IMG/VR virus record: IMGVR_UViG_3300013118_000173
Span: 1 to 28,458 of that record
Length of the DNA: 28,458 nucleotides
DNA from: a virus
Reading direction: 5' to 3' (one strand)
A program made the translations under genes and the position numbers. How positions within the stretch are numbered: position 1 is the stretch's first letter; each line of letters starts with the position of its first letter. Positions 13,915 to 21,572 of this stretch are shown here, one piece after another. The notes beneath the pieces were generated by a model. That model made no database searches. It saw nothing but the letters and a program-made list of their open reading frames with translations, and was not told the DNA's origin.

Positions 13915-14106
13915 TTATTTCTTTTTCTTTGAACTTTTCTTTTTTGGTTTTTTAACTGCTTCTTGTTCGTACAAAGGCACATCTTCTGCGTCCCTCTTAA
14001 CTAACGGTCTACACGCCAATCTCGTAGTTCCATTTTGATAAACTTCCTGAACAAGTTCATAAGGAACTTCTGCCTTTTCGTTTCTTTCTAATACTTTAAT
14101 TTCCAT
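13915..14106 (-). CDS. Small protein with Lys-rich tail
   Basis: I choose ATG 14106 (63 aa) over the in-frame ATG at 14121, because the latter lies in the GGAGG sequence that serves the former with eight bases of spacing. The protein is MEIKVLERNEKAEVPYELVQ, then a middle with TTRLACRPLV and a strongly basic end (KKPKKKSSKKKK). I recognise no family. It lies between a small capsid-associated protein and the adaptor. The tail could bind DNA or the inside of the capsid; that is inference from charge only. Confidence 0.55.
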   Translation of the reverse strand: MEIKVLERNEKAEVPYELVQEVYQNGTTRLACRPLVKRDAEDVPLYEQEAVKKPKKKSSKKKK

Positions 14107-14152
14107 AGTTATAACCTCCATTAATAATGAAAAAATAAAAAAATCAAAAGGC

Positions 14153-14413
14153 TTAGTGGCCTATTGATAAAATTGTTCTAGCCTCATTGTCTGTCGAACC
14201 AGGCAATGTTATGGTTGTACTGGTTGTTGCTACATCTGTAAGAGTTCCATCTGTTGCTGCACTAACAAATGAAAAGCATACTGAATCAAACAAAGATGAA
14301 GCATCAATTGTGTCTCCATCATCTGCAGTTGCAGGTGTAACTATCTGAACCATTTTCCATCCATTAACATTCCATTGACTAACAGTACAATCGCTTAATA
14401 ATATTGCTGCCAT
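14153..14413 (-). CDS. Small capsid-associated (decoration-like) protein
   Basis: The 86-residue protein begins MAAILLSDCTVSQWNVNGWK and has VQIVTPATADDGDTIDASSL and STTITLPGSTDNEARTILSIG. This pattern belongs to small beta proteins encoded directly downstream of HK97-type capsid genes in many environmental phages, regarded as decoration or head structural proteins. It follows a protein of similar size and beta character (14427-14696), with DTVTITNAF and TNVITLTDTTTG segments corresponding in position. AGGAGG lies upstream of the ATG. A capsid surface role is inferred from family pattern and location. Confidence 0.6.
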   Translation of the reverse strand: MAAILLSDCTVSQWNVNGWKMVQIVTPATADDGDTIDASSLFDSVCFSFVSAATDGTLTDVATTSTTITLPGSTDNEARTILSIGH

Positions 14414-14426
14414 TTTGTTTTACCTC

Positions 14427-14696
14427 CTATCTCGCTCTATAAAAAACCAATCCACTAACTGCACCTGTTGTTGTATCAGTCAACGTAATAACGTTAGTTG
14501 CGATAGTTACTGCTTCTTCAGTTCCATCTGCATCTATTGTTAATGTTGCCCATTCAACAGCAAAAGCATTAGTAATGGTTACGGTGTCGTTTTGCGCTGC
14601 CTTAGTTGCACTATTCAAATAACCAAGCCTGAAGCCTGAGTTATTTGCTGCCCCTAAAGGAGCCACTTCTTCTACTGCTGCATTTACATTAGCCAT
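14427..14696 (-). CDS. Small capsid-associated beta protein
   Basis: The 89-residue protein lies 10 bases after the major capsid gene. It begins MANVNAAVEEVAPLGAANNS and continues FRLGYLNSATKAAQNDTVTI, EEAVTIATNVITLTDTTTGA, ending VSGLVFYRAR. It appears all-beta and is probably related to the next protein in the operon. Small beta proteins here usually decorate or stabilise the capsid. GAGGTGG lies about 7 bases before the ATG, a strong site as expected for a protein needed in many copies. The role is inference. Confidence 0.55.
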   Translation of the reverse strand: MANVNAAVEEVAPLGAANNSGFRLGYLNSATKAAQNDTVTITNAFAVEWATLTIDADGTEEAVTIATNVITLTDTTTGAVSGLVFYRAR

Positions 14697-14706
14697 TCAA
14701 ACCACC

Positions 14707-15867
14707 TCAACCTGATATAGCAGTTACGCTAGAACAAAATGCGGTGTTTCTTATGATTAAAGCTTCGTAAATCTTCAACATAAACTTGTCACTGTCGTTA
14801 GTATGTGCTAACTCTTCAAAGGTTAGGTCTTGTAAAACTCTCATTTCAACAACACTTAAGTCTAAAAAGTAAATAGCCTTACTGCCAGATACGTTACTCA
14901 TAAACATGCTCGGTATAATTGGAATATCTCCAACCATTGTGTGATATACAATTGTTGAAAAGCCCCAGAATACTTGACTAGTAGCTTGCATGTAACCTAT
15001 TTTCTGCTGTAATAATCCTAGGATGTCTGTGTAAACTCCACTAGAACATACACCAAAGTTAGGTCTTCCACCATCATCAAACGCATATCTAACAGCTAAA
15101 TCCATATCGCCTAAAGCTAATGCAGTTGTACCTTTTGCAACTGTGTTTGTTGTACTCATTAAAGTAATGATTCCATCGTACTCAGTTCCATTAGGGTTAC
15201 CAGCAATACCTGATGTTGTAGCGTTACCGTTTATGATTAAGTTCTCTTCAAGTTCTCTAATTTCTCTTGATTTAACCAATACTTCCTGTTGCTTAGCATT
15301 AGGAGCACTTTGGTCTGAGAAAGGGCCTGTTGCACCGCTTCCAGGTTGCATTCCTGCTAAAACATAGCTAGGTTGTGCTGCCTTAGATGGGCCAGTTACT
15401 CTTCCTACAGCGTATAAAAACTTAATCTCAGTGCTGTTTCTGTCGTATGTTGTATTTGTTTCACTTAATGCTGCATCTTCTCCTCTAGTGTATGCACCAC
15501 CTTTTGCTGTTATGTTGTTATAATCAGCAAACATTCCCTGATTTGTTACCCTTGGTATAATTTCTACCACTGGGGTATATTGTCTTGTTTGGTCTATGAT
15601 CTTAGGATCAACGAAAATTGGCACCATAGCATAACCTGCCGTACCTGCTCCGCCTGATGTGGTAGAGTGGGCTTTTAGGCCTACTTGAAATGCGCCGTTT
15701 AGGTTGTTTCTCAGATCAACATTAAAAGTCGGTTTACCAGTTGCTAAACTTTTTAGGTTAGCTGATTGATAAACTGTCTTGTGTGGCAACATTCCAAAAC
15801 TTTGCTGATAAGCACCAGCTGCATTGAAATTTCCGCCAACAGCTTTTGTTCCTGTTCCTTCTTCCAT
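14707..15867 (-). CDS. Major capsid protein (HK97 fold)
   Basis: The 386-residue protein follows the protease/scaffold gene by 15 bases and precedes small capsid proteins, the usual place for the capsid gene. It has a flexible N-arm rich in Gly/Ala, a stretch AGYAMVPIFVDPKIIDQTRQ, YTPVVEIIPRV at the start of the HK97 core, the E-loop-like FADYNNITAKGGAYTRGED region (about 113-131), a long helix containing REIRELEENLIINGNATTSG and the terminal part RVLQDLTFEELAHTNDSDKF. CGGAGG precedes the ATG. The N-arm may be trimmed by the protease encoded just upstream; the cut site is not visible to me. Confidence 0.85.
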   Translation of the reverse strand: MEEGTGTKAVGGNFNAAGAYQQSFGMLPHKTVYQSANLKSLATGKPTFNVDLRNNLNGAFQVGLKAHSTTSGGAGTAGYAMVPIFVDPKIIDQTRQYTPVVEIIPRVTNQGMFADYNNITAKGGAYTRGEDAALSETNTTYDRNSTEIKFLYAVGRVTGPSKAAQPSYVLAGMQPGSGATGPFSDQSAPNAKQQEVLVKSREIRELEENLIINGNATTSGIAGNPNGTEYDGIITLMSTTNTVAKGTTALALGDMDLAVRYAFDDGGRPNFGVCSSGVYTDILGLLQQKIGYMQATSQVFWGFSTIVYHTMVGDIPIIPSMFMSNVSGSKAIYFLDLSVVEMRVLQDLTFEELAHTNDSDKFMLKIYEALIIRNTAFCSSVTAISG

Positions 15868-15882
15868 TTTGCATTCCTCCGT

Positions 15883-16302
15883 TTATATTGTATCTAAAGG
15901 ATCTTGTTTATACAATCCTTCTTTTTTCTCCTTCTCTACACGAGATTTAAGAATAGGAGCCTCAAGTTTGGCTTTTAATTCAGCCATTGTTTTTTTGTTT
16001 TCTTCAGCTTGGGCTTTCAAAGATTTAATCTGAGCCATTGGCCCTTCAGGATCTTTTAATGCTTCTTCCTGTTTCTTTTTATCGTCTTCAAAAACTTTCT
16101 TAGCGTCTTCTAAGGCTTTTTTCTCTTTTTCCAACGCTGCTTTTTGTTCTTCAATATCTTTTTTTACTTCTTCTAAAGAGCTTTTTTCTTTATCTTCTTC
16201 AGCCTTATCAGCTTCTGCTGCTTTACTATCTTCTTCTTTTTTACCAGCATCTTTTTCTGGTTCTTTATTTTCTTCTTGTTTTTTACTTTCTTCTTCTGAC
16301 AT
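15883..16302 (-). CDS. Nested scaffold protein from internal start (139 aa)
   Basis: Within the protease-scaffold gene an ATG at 16302 (residue 185) has GGAGGG seven bases upstream, one of the best ribosome binding sites in the window, at the exact border between the protease and coiled-coil parts. The product would be the scaffold alone, same frame, like Nu3 within lambda C. The scaffold would be made in excess over protease. The coding of KTMEGSNM could produce a purine-rich stretch by chance, so the case is good but not proven. Confidence 0.6.
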   Translation of the reverse strand: MSEEESKKQEENKEPEKDAGKKEEDSKAAEADKAEEDKEKSSLEEVKKDIEEQKAALEKEKKALEDAKKVFEDDKKKQEEALKDPEGPMAQIKSLKAQAEENKKTMAELKAKLEAPILKSRVEKEKKEGLYKQDPLDTI

Positions 16303-16854
16303 ATTACTTCCCTCCATGGTTTTTAAAACAGCCTTCATTACTGGTGTAAATGTGGCATTCTTATTGACAGGGCATCCTGTCAGTGTTACATTAATTAAGT
16401 TTAAATCTTCAATGAAACGCATAGCTCTTCCTTGAACTTCTTTAGTGATGGCTTTAACAGTCGCAAATGCAATACTAAATGAATGTAAAAACTGATCTTT
16501 AATACTTCCCCAAATTTCCCCAAATCTAGATGAATTTTTATTTATCTCAGCTTTGACCCATACGCCCTTCGATCTTAATTCGCTTTCAACTATCTTTGCG
16601 ACTGGGACGTGATTGCTTTTAGGTCTAGGTAATACTTGACCATTACCGTCTAAAAACTCTTCATGCTCAACATCCATAGTAATGATTTTGTTTTGAACTT
16701 GCCTAGCTAAAGATTCTTGAGCTTTGAGAGTTACAACTTCATTAAAATCATCTGGTTTAATTGAACTAATATAACCTTCAATGAAATACTTCTTTTCTCC
16801 TTTTAACTCTACTTCAGTAAAGTGAAATTCTTGTGTTTGATATGCATGCGTCAT
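15883..16854 (-). CDS. Prohead protease fused to scaffold domain
   Basis: Residues 1-180 form an HK97-type U35 serine protease: GYISSIKPDDFNEVV, H64 in DVEHEEF, S125/S127 in HSFSIAF, and the conserved VTLTGCPVNKNATFTPV. Residues 185-285 are highly charged coiled coil (EEESKKQEENKEP ... ALEDAKKVFEDDKKK), as in scaffolding proteins, and the C-terminus is ILKSRVEKEKKEG. One gene thus provides maturation protease and scaffold. It lies between the MuF-like protein and the capsid gene. A second translation start inside it (16302) would make the scaffold alone. GGGAGG is upstream of the first ATG. Confidence 0.85.
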   Translation of the reverse strand: MTHAYQTQEFHFTEVELKGEKKYFIEGYISSIKPDDFNEVVTLKAQESLARQVQNKIITMDVEHEEFLDGNGQVLPRPKSNHVPVAKIVESELRSKGVWVKAEINKNSSRFGEIWGSIKDQFLHSFSIAFATVKAITKEVQGRAMRFIEDLNLINVTLTGCPVNKNATFTPVMKAVLKTMEGSNMSEEESKKQEENKEPEKDAGKKEEDSKAAEADKAEEDKEKSSLEEVKKDIEEQKAALEKEKKALEDAKKVFEDDKKKQEEALKDPEGPMAQIKSLKAQAEENKKTMAELKAKLEAPILKSRVEKEKKEGLYKQDPLDTI

Positions 16855-17466
16855 TTAACTACCTCCCTCTACATAAACTACTCTTGATCTGCAATTAACA
16901 TGAAACGGATTAATATCCCACTCCTGACCATCCAATTCAAACTTAGCATCAGTAGGAATAGCTTTATCTGCGGATCCATACTTTTGATCTAAACCTTGAC
17001 ATATACTTGAAGTTCTCTTATCCAAATGAGCATCAACATACTTAACCAATTGTAAACCAGTTTGTCTAGCCGCATCTCGGTGTGCCATACCCTCAGCACG
17101 ATTGGATTCAGTTCTTGCAATCATTTTAGCCCTAGTTTGTGCCATCTCTGATACGCCTTGAATCCGTTCTGCAATTGCGGCGACGCTTTCATTATTCATA
17201 ACTCCTTGCGTGACTTCTTTTCGAATTTTTTCTTGCATCTCTTCGTTCATACCTTTTATATTCTCAGCAACATAATCATTAAGCAATTCAACACGATTAT
17301 CCTTTCTTGTAAAATTCATGTTAAATTTTACTTCCATGTCTTGTAATCCTTTATCATAAAACTTCATTAATGATCTGGCAACAATATCTTTACCAACATC
17401 AATAGCAAATAATGAAGATAAACTTTTCACTATTGAACCAATTATATTCTTAAGTTCACTTGACAT
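16855..17466 (-). CDS. MuF/SPP1 gp7-like minor head protein
   Basis: From ATG 17466 the protein has 203 residues; an upstream ATG at 17487 would add seven residues that overlap the portal gene. The C-terminal half carries the MuF pattern: MIARTESNRAEGMAHRDAARQTG, then VDAHLDKRTSSICQGLDQKYGS, and the closing NPFHVNCRSRVVYV. The N-terminal half is helical. MuF proteins sit in the capsid by the portal and are sometimes ejected with DNA. It follows the portal gene with an 11-base overlap and is followed by the protease gene at no distance, the classic order portal, MuF, protease, capsid. Confidence 0.8.
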   Translation of the reverse strand: MSSELKNIIGSIVKSLSSLFAIDVGKDIVARSLMKFYDKGLQDMEVKFNMNFTRKDNRVELLNDYVAENIKGMNEEMQEKIRKEVTQGVMNNESVAAIAERIQGVSEMAQTRAKMIARTESNRAEGMAHRDAARQTGLQLVKYVDAHLDKRTSSICQGLDQKYGSADKAIPTDAKFELDGQEWDINPFHVNCRSRVVYVEGGS

Positions 17467-19072
17467 TGTCCAACTTACCCTCATCATATAACTTTAAAGC
17501 ATCAACGACCTTAGTAGCATTACTCTTAATTTGATTAACTAATTCAGTCTCTAATTCTGTTGTTTCGAACTCATCAGCCGGATTGGCTTTTATCCCAACG
17601 TCATTTTTGTCTTTGTTATCTTTATCTTTCTGTCCTTCTTTATCTTTGAAATTCTCTCCTTTATCCTGGTTGCCAAATAGGGCTTCATCTTCTTTCTGTT
17701 TCTCCTCTTTACTTTTCTTTAATTTAGCAAGATCAATTCCTTCTTCTTCAGCAATCATTTCCGGAGTTTTAATTCCCAGTCTTAATTGTGCTTCATACAA
17801 TGAATGCTTTTGAATATCTTCATCTAAGTCATAGTCCTCAAACTTAAACTTTAAATCATTCGTTCCAAACTCAGGGATAATTTCCATGTTAATTCTTTCT
17901 TCCATAAGTCTTAACAAAGGCCTAACTGCCTTTCGTGCGAAACGTTTAGCCACAGTTTGTGAGACAGCTTTATTACTATCTTGAGTGAAACCCATGTCTT
18001 CGGGACTAATACCGAAGCACATCCAAACAACCTTAGTAAACCATTCTTGTTGTTCAATGATTTGTAGTTCTTTAGCTGGTAATTGGAACGGCGTAAATTT
18101 AGCTTCAACATTTACAACAGGCATCTTAAAGCCAACCTTTCTGAAGAATCCAGTTACAGAATCTTTGAAACGATTACTATTTTCTAATCTTTCTTTAACT
18201 GATTTTACTTGTGCTGATTGTGCACCTATTAGTTGTAAAACTCCTTCTGGAATATTACTATTCATGTAAAAATCCAAATTATATTGTGAACCGTAAACTA
18301 ATGTTAAAATAATATCTGCTAAAACCTGAACAGGACTTATACCATACATTGAATCCGTTCTTGGGTTTTTCATGAAATAAACAATCTCACGTTTACCAAA
18401 AGGAATAGGCATAGCTGCACTAGTCCAACTGTATTGGAAATATGCTGCTTGATTTCTGTAATGCAAATCATAATGCTGGACTTGTTGAGTTTCTGTCATG
18501 CCTGAAATATCAAAGTGTGAAGCAGGTAAAATAATATCTTCTCTATCACCCATGTAACCATAAATATCTGGATTTTTTAAGAAAGCACCACCATCTCTAG
18601 CAAACAATTGCACCATTTTCCCTGCACGATTAAACACCTTAACAAAACATCCTGCGTCTACCTCGCAAATATCTCTAATACACGCCTTAGTTAAATCCCC
18701 AAAACTTTCTTTATTACCGTTAGGATTATTAAGAAAATCACATATTTGGTCACGCTTAGCCATTAATTCTGGATTGTCTTCTATGCGAACTGAGCCGTCT
18801 TTAGGTACGATCTTCCACGGATTACCTGCGGCCTCTTCTTGAAGCAAATTAATAACGCCAAAGATATAAGGATATTTTCCAAATACTTTCAATAACGGTA
18901 TGTTTTCCGGTCTAGGATAACCATAGGGGGGTTTGTATAAGAATTTTGGAATATACGCCTTAAATATGCCGCCAGCAATATTGTCACGTTCAATTACATC
19001 ATTAGATTGTTGACTAGCTTTTACTTCAGGCTCAGCTTTGATCGTTGGTTTATCTTTTCTAAATAGTCCCAT
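17456..19072 (-). CDS. Portal protein
   Basis: The 538-residue protein has the HK97/SPP1-type portal pattern: GKYPYIFGVINLLQEEAAGN near residue 65, a wing with DAGCFVKVFNRAGKMVQL, REIVYFMKNPRTDSMYGISP then VQVLADIILTLVYGSQYN, GFKMPVVNVEAKFTPFQLPA, and the stem helix with KVVWMCFGISPEDMGFTQDS and KAVSQTVAKRFARKAVRPLL. The C-terminal 110 residues are charged and Lys/Glu/Asp-rich. It is first in its transcription unit, about 50 bases after late element copy 2. GGTAAC before the ATG is a weak ribosome binding site. Twelve copies form the DNA gate and the motor dock. Confidence 0.85.
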   Translation of the reverse strand: MGLFRKDKPTIKAEPEVKASQQSNDVIERDNIAGGIFKAYIPKFLYKPPYGYPRPENIPLLKVFGKYPYIFGVINLLQEEAAGNPWKIVPKDGSVRIEDNPELMAKRDQICDFLNNPNGNKESFGDLTKACIRDICEVDAGCFVKVFNRAGKMVQLFARDGGAFLKNPDIYGYMGDREDIILPASHFDISGMTETQQVQHYDLHYRNQAAYFQYSWTSAAMPIPFGKREIVYFMKNPRTDSMYGISPVQVLADIILTLVYGSQYNLDFYMNSNIPEGVLQLIGAQSAQVKSVKERLENSNRFKDSVTGFFRKVGFKMPVVNVEAKFTPFQLPAKELQIIEQQEWFTKVVWMCFGISPEDMGFTQDSNKAVSQTVAKRFARKAVRPLLRLMEERINMEIIPEFGTNDLKFKFEDYDLDEDIQKHSLYEAQLRLGIKTPEMIAEEEGIDLAKLKKSKEEKQKEDEALFGNQDKGENFKDKEGQKDKDNKDKNDVGIKANPADEFETTELETELVNQIKSNATKVVDALKLYDEGKLDNVK

Positions 19073-19123
19073 TTTATCAGTTACCGCATAGAAGAATAAG
19101 AATAAAACTTTAATAGTGATTTA

Positions 19124-19141
19124 TATTTAAATAATTAATCT
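19124..19141 (-). promoter_or_regulatory. Late promoter-like element, copy 2 (head unit)
   Basis: On the minus strand it reads AGATTAATTATTTAAATA, identical in 17 of 18 positions to copies 1 and 3. It overlaps the stop codon of the 60-residue gene upstream. An ATTCTTATTCTT 12-mer lies about 20 bases downstream (19092-19103) and also follows copy 1. Confidence 0.65.
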
Positions 19142-19317
19142 CTAAAACCTAGAAATTTCTTAAGTTTGCTAACCTTTTTCTTAGGTTTCTTAATCATTTT
19201 ACCTTTTTTGAATATGTAGCTTTTACAAACTAAATTCTTAGGTTTAGGTTTCTTTTTCTTACTAGTATGTAATTTTATTGTTAATAATGGATGATCTTCT
19301 GGAAATTTATGTGCCAT
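19135..19317 (-). CDS. Small highly basic protein
   Basis: The 60-residue protein is about one third Lys (HTSKKKKPKPKNLVCKSYIF, KKGKMIKKPKKKVSKLKKFL) and has one Cys. I recognise no family. AGGAGG lies seven bases before the ATG and the start is nine bases after the stop of the small tail-anchored gene. It could bind nucleic acid or an acidic surface. It is the last gene of the adhesion unit and its stop codon is inside late element copy 2. Confidence 0.55.
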   Translation of the reverse strand: MAHKFPEDHPLLTIKLHTSKKKKPKPKNLVCKSYIFKKGKMIKKPKKKVSKLKKFLGFRD

Positions 19318-19326
19318 TTTAACCTC

Positions 19327-19563
19327 CTATAGGAATACTGAAAGCAATACTGCCGCGATGCTTACTACTCCGCCTCCGCCTGCAATGAGTTTCCATGTTT
19401 TTATACTGCCCCTTAGTTCCCACCAGCTTTTTAATAATCCTTGTTTGCCGTTACCCATTAGTTCTTTATATATTATGTCTAATTTAACAGCCATCGAATC
19501 AACCTGTGTATGAATGTCATTAATCTCTTTCTCTTTCGAACATATCACGCAAATCTCCTTCAT
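19327..19563 (-). CDS. Small tail-anchored membrane protein (XhlA-like)
   Basis: The 78-residue protein has a CVIC pair near the N-terminus (C5, C8), a coiled-coil segment (IHTQVDSMAVKLDIIYKELM) and one C-terminal membrane span (LIAGGGGVVSIAAVLLSVFL). This layout resembles XhlA-type phage haemolysin/holin-accessory proteins, in which a coiled coil precedes the membrane span. It begins inside the last four bases of the large LamG protein gene, so its translation is coupled to that gene. A membrane or lysis role is possible; being far from the lysis-like genes at the left edge makes it uncertain. Confidence 0.55.
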   Translation of the reverse strand: MKEICVICSKEKEINDIHTQVDSMAVKLDIIYKELMGNGKQGLLKSWWELRGSIKTWKLIAGGGGVVSIAAVLLSVFL

Positions 19564-21572
19564 TGTACCACCGGACTAAACCTAAAGTTTCTTATTGCAT
19601 CGTCTTGATCCATAATTAGTACAACATAGTTAAGAGCTAGATGGGTTGTGTCAGTTACGGGGTTACTTCCATAGTCTGCAGGAAATAAGGTGTATGTTTC
19701 ACCATTATCGCTTGAATAATAAACAGAGAAAACGCCTCCATTTCTAGTGACTTTTATTCTATACCAAGTATCAACAGACAAAAAGCTATTAACAGTATTC
19801 ATTATTGCTGTTGGTGTTCCAGCACTGGTTTCAAATAAAGTTACATTTTCATTTTGGCCAAACTCTAAGAAATAACCATTCTGTCCAGCTGCATTATGAG
19901 CACCAATATCTTCTGCCATAAAACCTAACCAAAATGTGCTAGCATCTTTCTTATACCAATCAAATTCCCAAGTACCAAAACCTTGTTGTGATTCTATACT
20001 TATAATTCCATCATTAACACAGGTAATTTGTTTATGTCCATCAGAACTATCATCAACCTGCCAAGTGCCAGTGCTTACATTCCAACCTGTGTTTTCTAGA
20101 ATGCCTGAAGTTATATTGCCAGTACTTACATTCCACTCTTCACCTTCAGAATAATATGCAAGTTTAGCTTTACCTTTCTCGTATTGAATTTGCGCTTCTG
20201 CCTGAGTAAATTCGGTGTTGTGGAGTTTAATAGTATCAATCCATCCACCCCAGATTCCATCGTTAGAGGCTGTACTCCCTATCCATAAATCTAAAGCAGA
20301 ATCATTAGTTGCTGTACCTACGGGTGTCTGTATTTCATCTAAACCACTGCCAACAGTATACTCTGTACCGTTAATGAAAAATGTAGGGTTATTTGCTACC
20401 GAACTATCATCATAAGAAACAATAAGATGGACTGGTGTGTTTAAAGGCATTACTATATCTGTAGTTTTCCAATCACCATTAGTACCATCAAACCCTTTTC
20501 TAAAAAATAATTTTACAAATCCTGCTGTTTCTGATTGAACCAATAAAAACCATGCATTCTTATCAGCAATTCTTCCTAAACTAGTACCACCATCACTTGT
20601 AGCCAAAACCCAAGCTTCTAATGCACCACCACCACTGAAAACATTATCTATAAGTGGATCTTCTTGAATCTGAACTCCTGAATTATTATCTACTCCTGGA
20701 AACTGTAATGCTTTGCCAAAAACTCCATCAACCTGCGTTGAACCAGTACCAGAGATGACTCCATTATTCCCTCCCCCAGTAATATCTAAAATCACACCTT
20801 CTCTAACATTCATATCCCATGCCCCTGTTACAGAGGATTCGAAATATTCTTCCGATAAATGAGTTCTTTGAGGTGTATAATCATAATGTCCTTCTTTAAC
20901 TGATTCTTCGTAAAGTAGCGCCATTTCTAAACTTGTTAAGTTTGTATCAAAAATAATTGCTTCACGCATTTCTCCATCAAAAAATGTAGCATTACCGCCA
21001 TTGTTCCAATTACCACAACCAATTCTACCATTATCTAAACCGCCAAGATCATTATGCCAAACAGTTTTATCTGTTGACGTAGAAAATGTTTGAGCAGGTG
21101 CAGTCCCATTAACATATAATATAGGTTCTGTTCCATCTTGAACAATACCAACCATAGTCCAAACACCATTAACCAATTGTGTTGCATCTGTATCTACTGC
21201 CCATTGAGTTACTCCTGCTGAACCTGCAAGAGCTCTTAACAAACCAGCACCATCAATATCGAACTGAATCCTTGTGTCTGCATTAGTATCTCCAAAACTA
21301 ATTATTTCTTGAGTTGTACTAGCATCATCAGTCTTTATCCACGCCACCCAAGTTCCAACAGTATCGGAAGCCAAATCACCAACAATTGTGTCAATATCAA
21401 TATAGCCACTTGAGCCTTCAAAGTTTAAAACTCTTCCACCAGAAGAATTATGCCAACCTATAGTTCCACCAAAAACGCCATCATTACTATTTGCACTCTG
21501 ATCTTTTATTGTTCCAGTCCTAAAATCCCAATGTCCAACAATGTTGGCTCTATAAGTTTCTTTGATTGTCAT
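19560..21572 (-). CDS. Large adhesion protein with LamG/concanavalin-like domains
   Basis: This 670-residue protein has three lectin-like parts. Domain 1 (about 9-228): VGHWDFRTGTIKDQSANSND ... VLNFEGSSGYIDID ... WVAWIKTDD ... LYVNGT, and a closing FDGEMREAIIFDTNLTSLEM. Domain 2 (about 247-470): VTGAWDMNVREGVILDITGG ... ALQFPGV ... FFINGTEYTV ... WIDTIKLHNTEFTQAEAQI. Domain 3 (about 485-668): WQVDDSSDGHKQITCVNDG, FEFDW-type strands and WYRIKVTRNGGVFSVYYSSD. The DFRTG...DQSANSNDG start and the final 'iifdt' strand are LamG features. It probably binds host-surface sugars; which ligand cannot be said. Its ATG overlaps the stop of the smaller LamG gene (TAATG). Confidence 0.75.
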   Translation of the reverse strand: MTIKETYRANIVGHWDFRTGTIKDQSANSNDGVFGGTIGWHNSSGGRVLNFEGSSGYIDIDTIVGDLASDTVGTWVAWIKTDDASTTQEIISFGDTNADTRIQFDIDGAGLLRALAGSAGVTQWAVDTDATQLVNGVWTMVGIVQDGTEPILYVNGTAPAQTFSTSTDKTVWHNDLGGLDNGRIGCGNWNNGGNATFFDGEMREAIIFDTNLTSLEMALLYEESVKEGHYDYTPQRTHLSEEYFESSVTGAWDMNVREGVILDITGGGNNGVISGTGSTQVDGVFGKALQFPGVDNNSGVQIQEDPLIDNVFSGGGALEAWVLATSDGGTSLGRIADKNAWFLLVQSETAGFVKLFFRKGFDGTNGDWKTTDIVMPLNTPVHLIVSYDDSSVANNPTFFINGTEYTVGSGLDEIQTPVGTATNDSALDLWIGSTASNDGIWGGWIDTIKLHNTEFTQAEAQIQYEKGKAKLAYYSEGEEWNVSTGNITSGILENTGWNVSTGTWQVDDSSDGHKQITCVNDGIISIESQQGFGTWEFDWYKKDASTFWLGFMAEDIGAHNAAGQNGYFLEFGQNENVTLFETSAGTPTAIMNTVNSFLSVDTWYRIKVTRNGGVFSVYYSSDNGETYTLFPADYGSNPVTDTTHLALNYVVLIMDQDDAIRNFRFSPVVQ

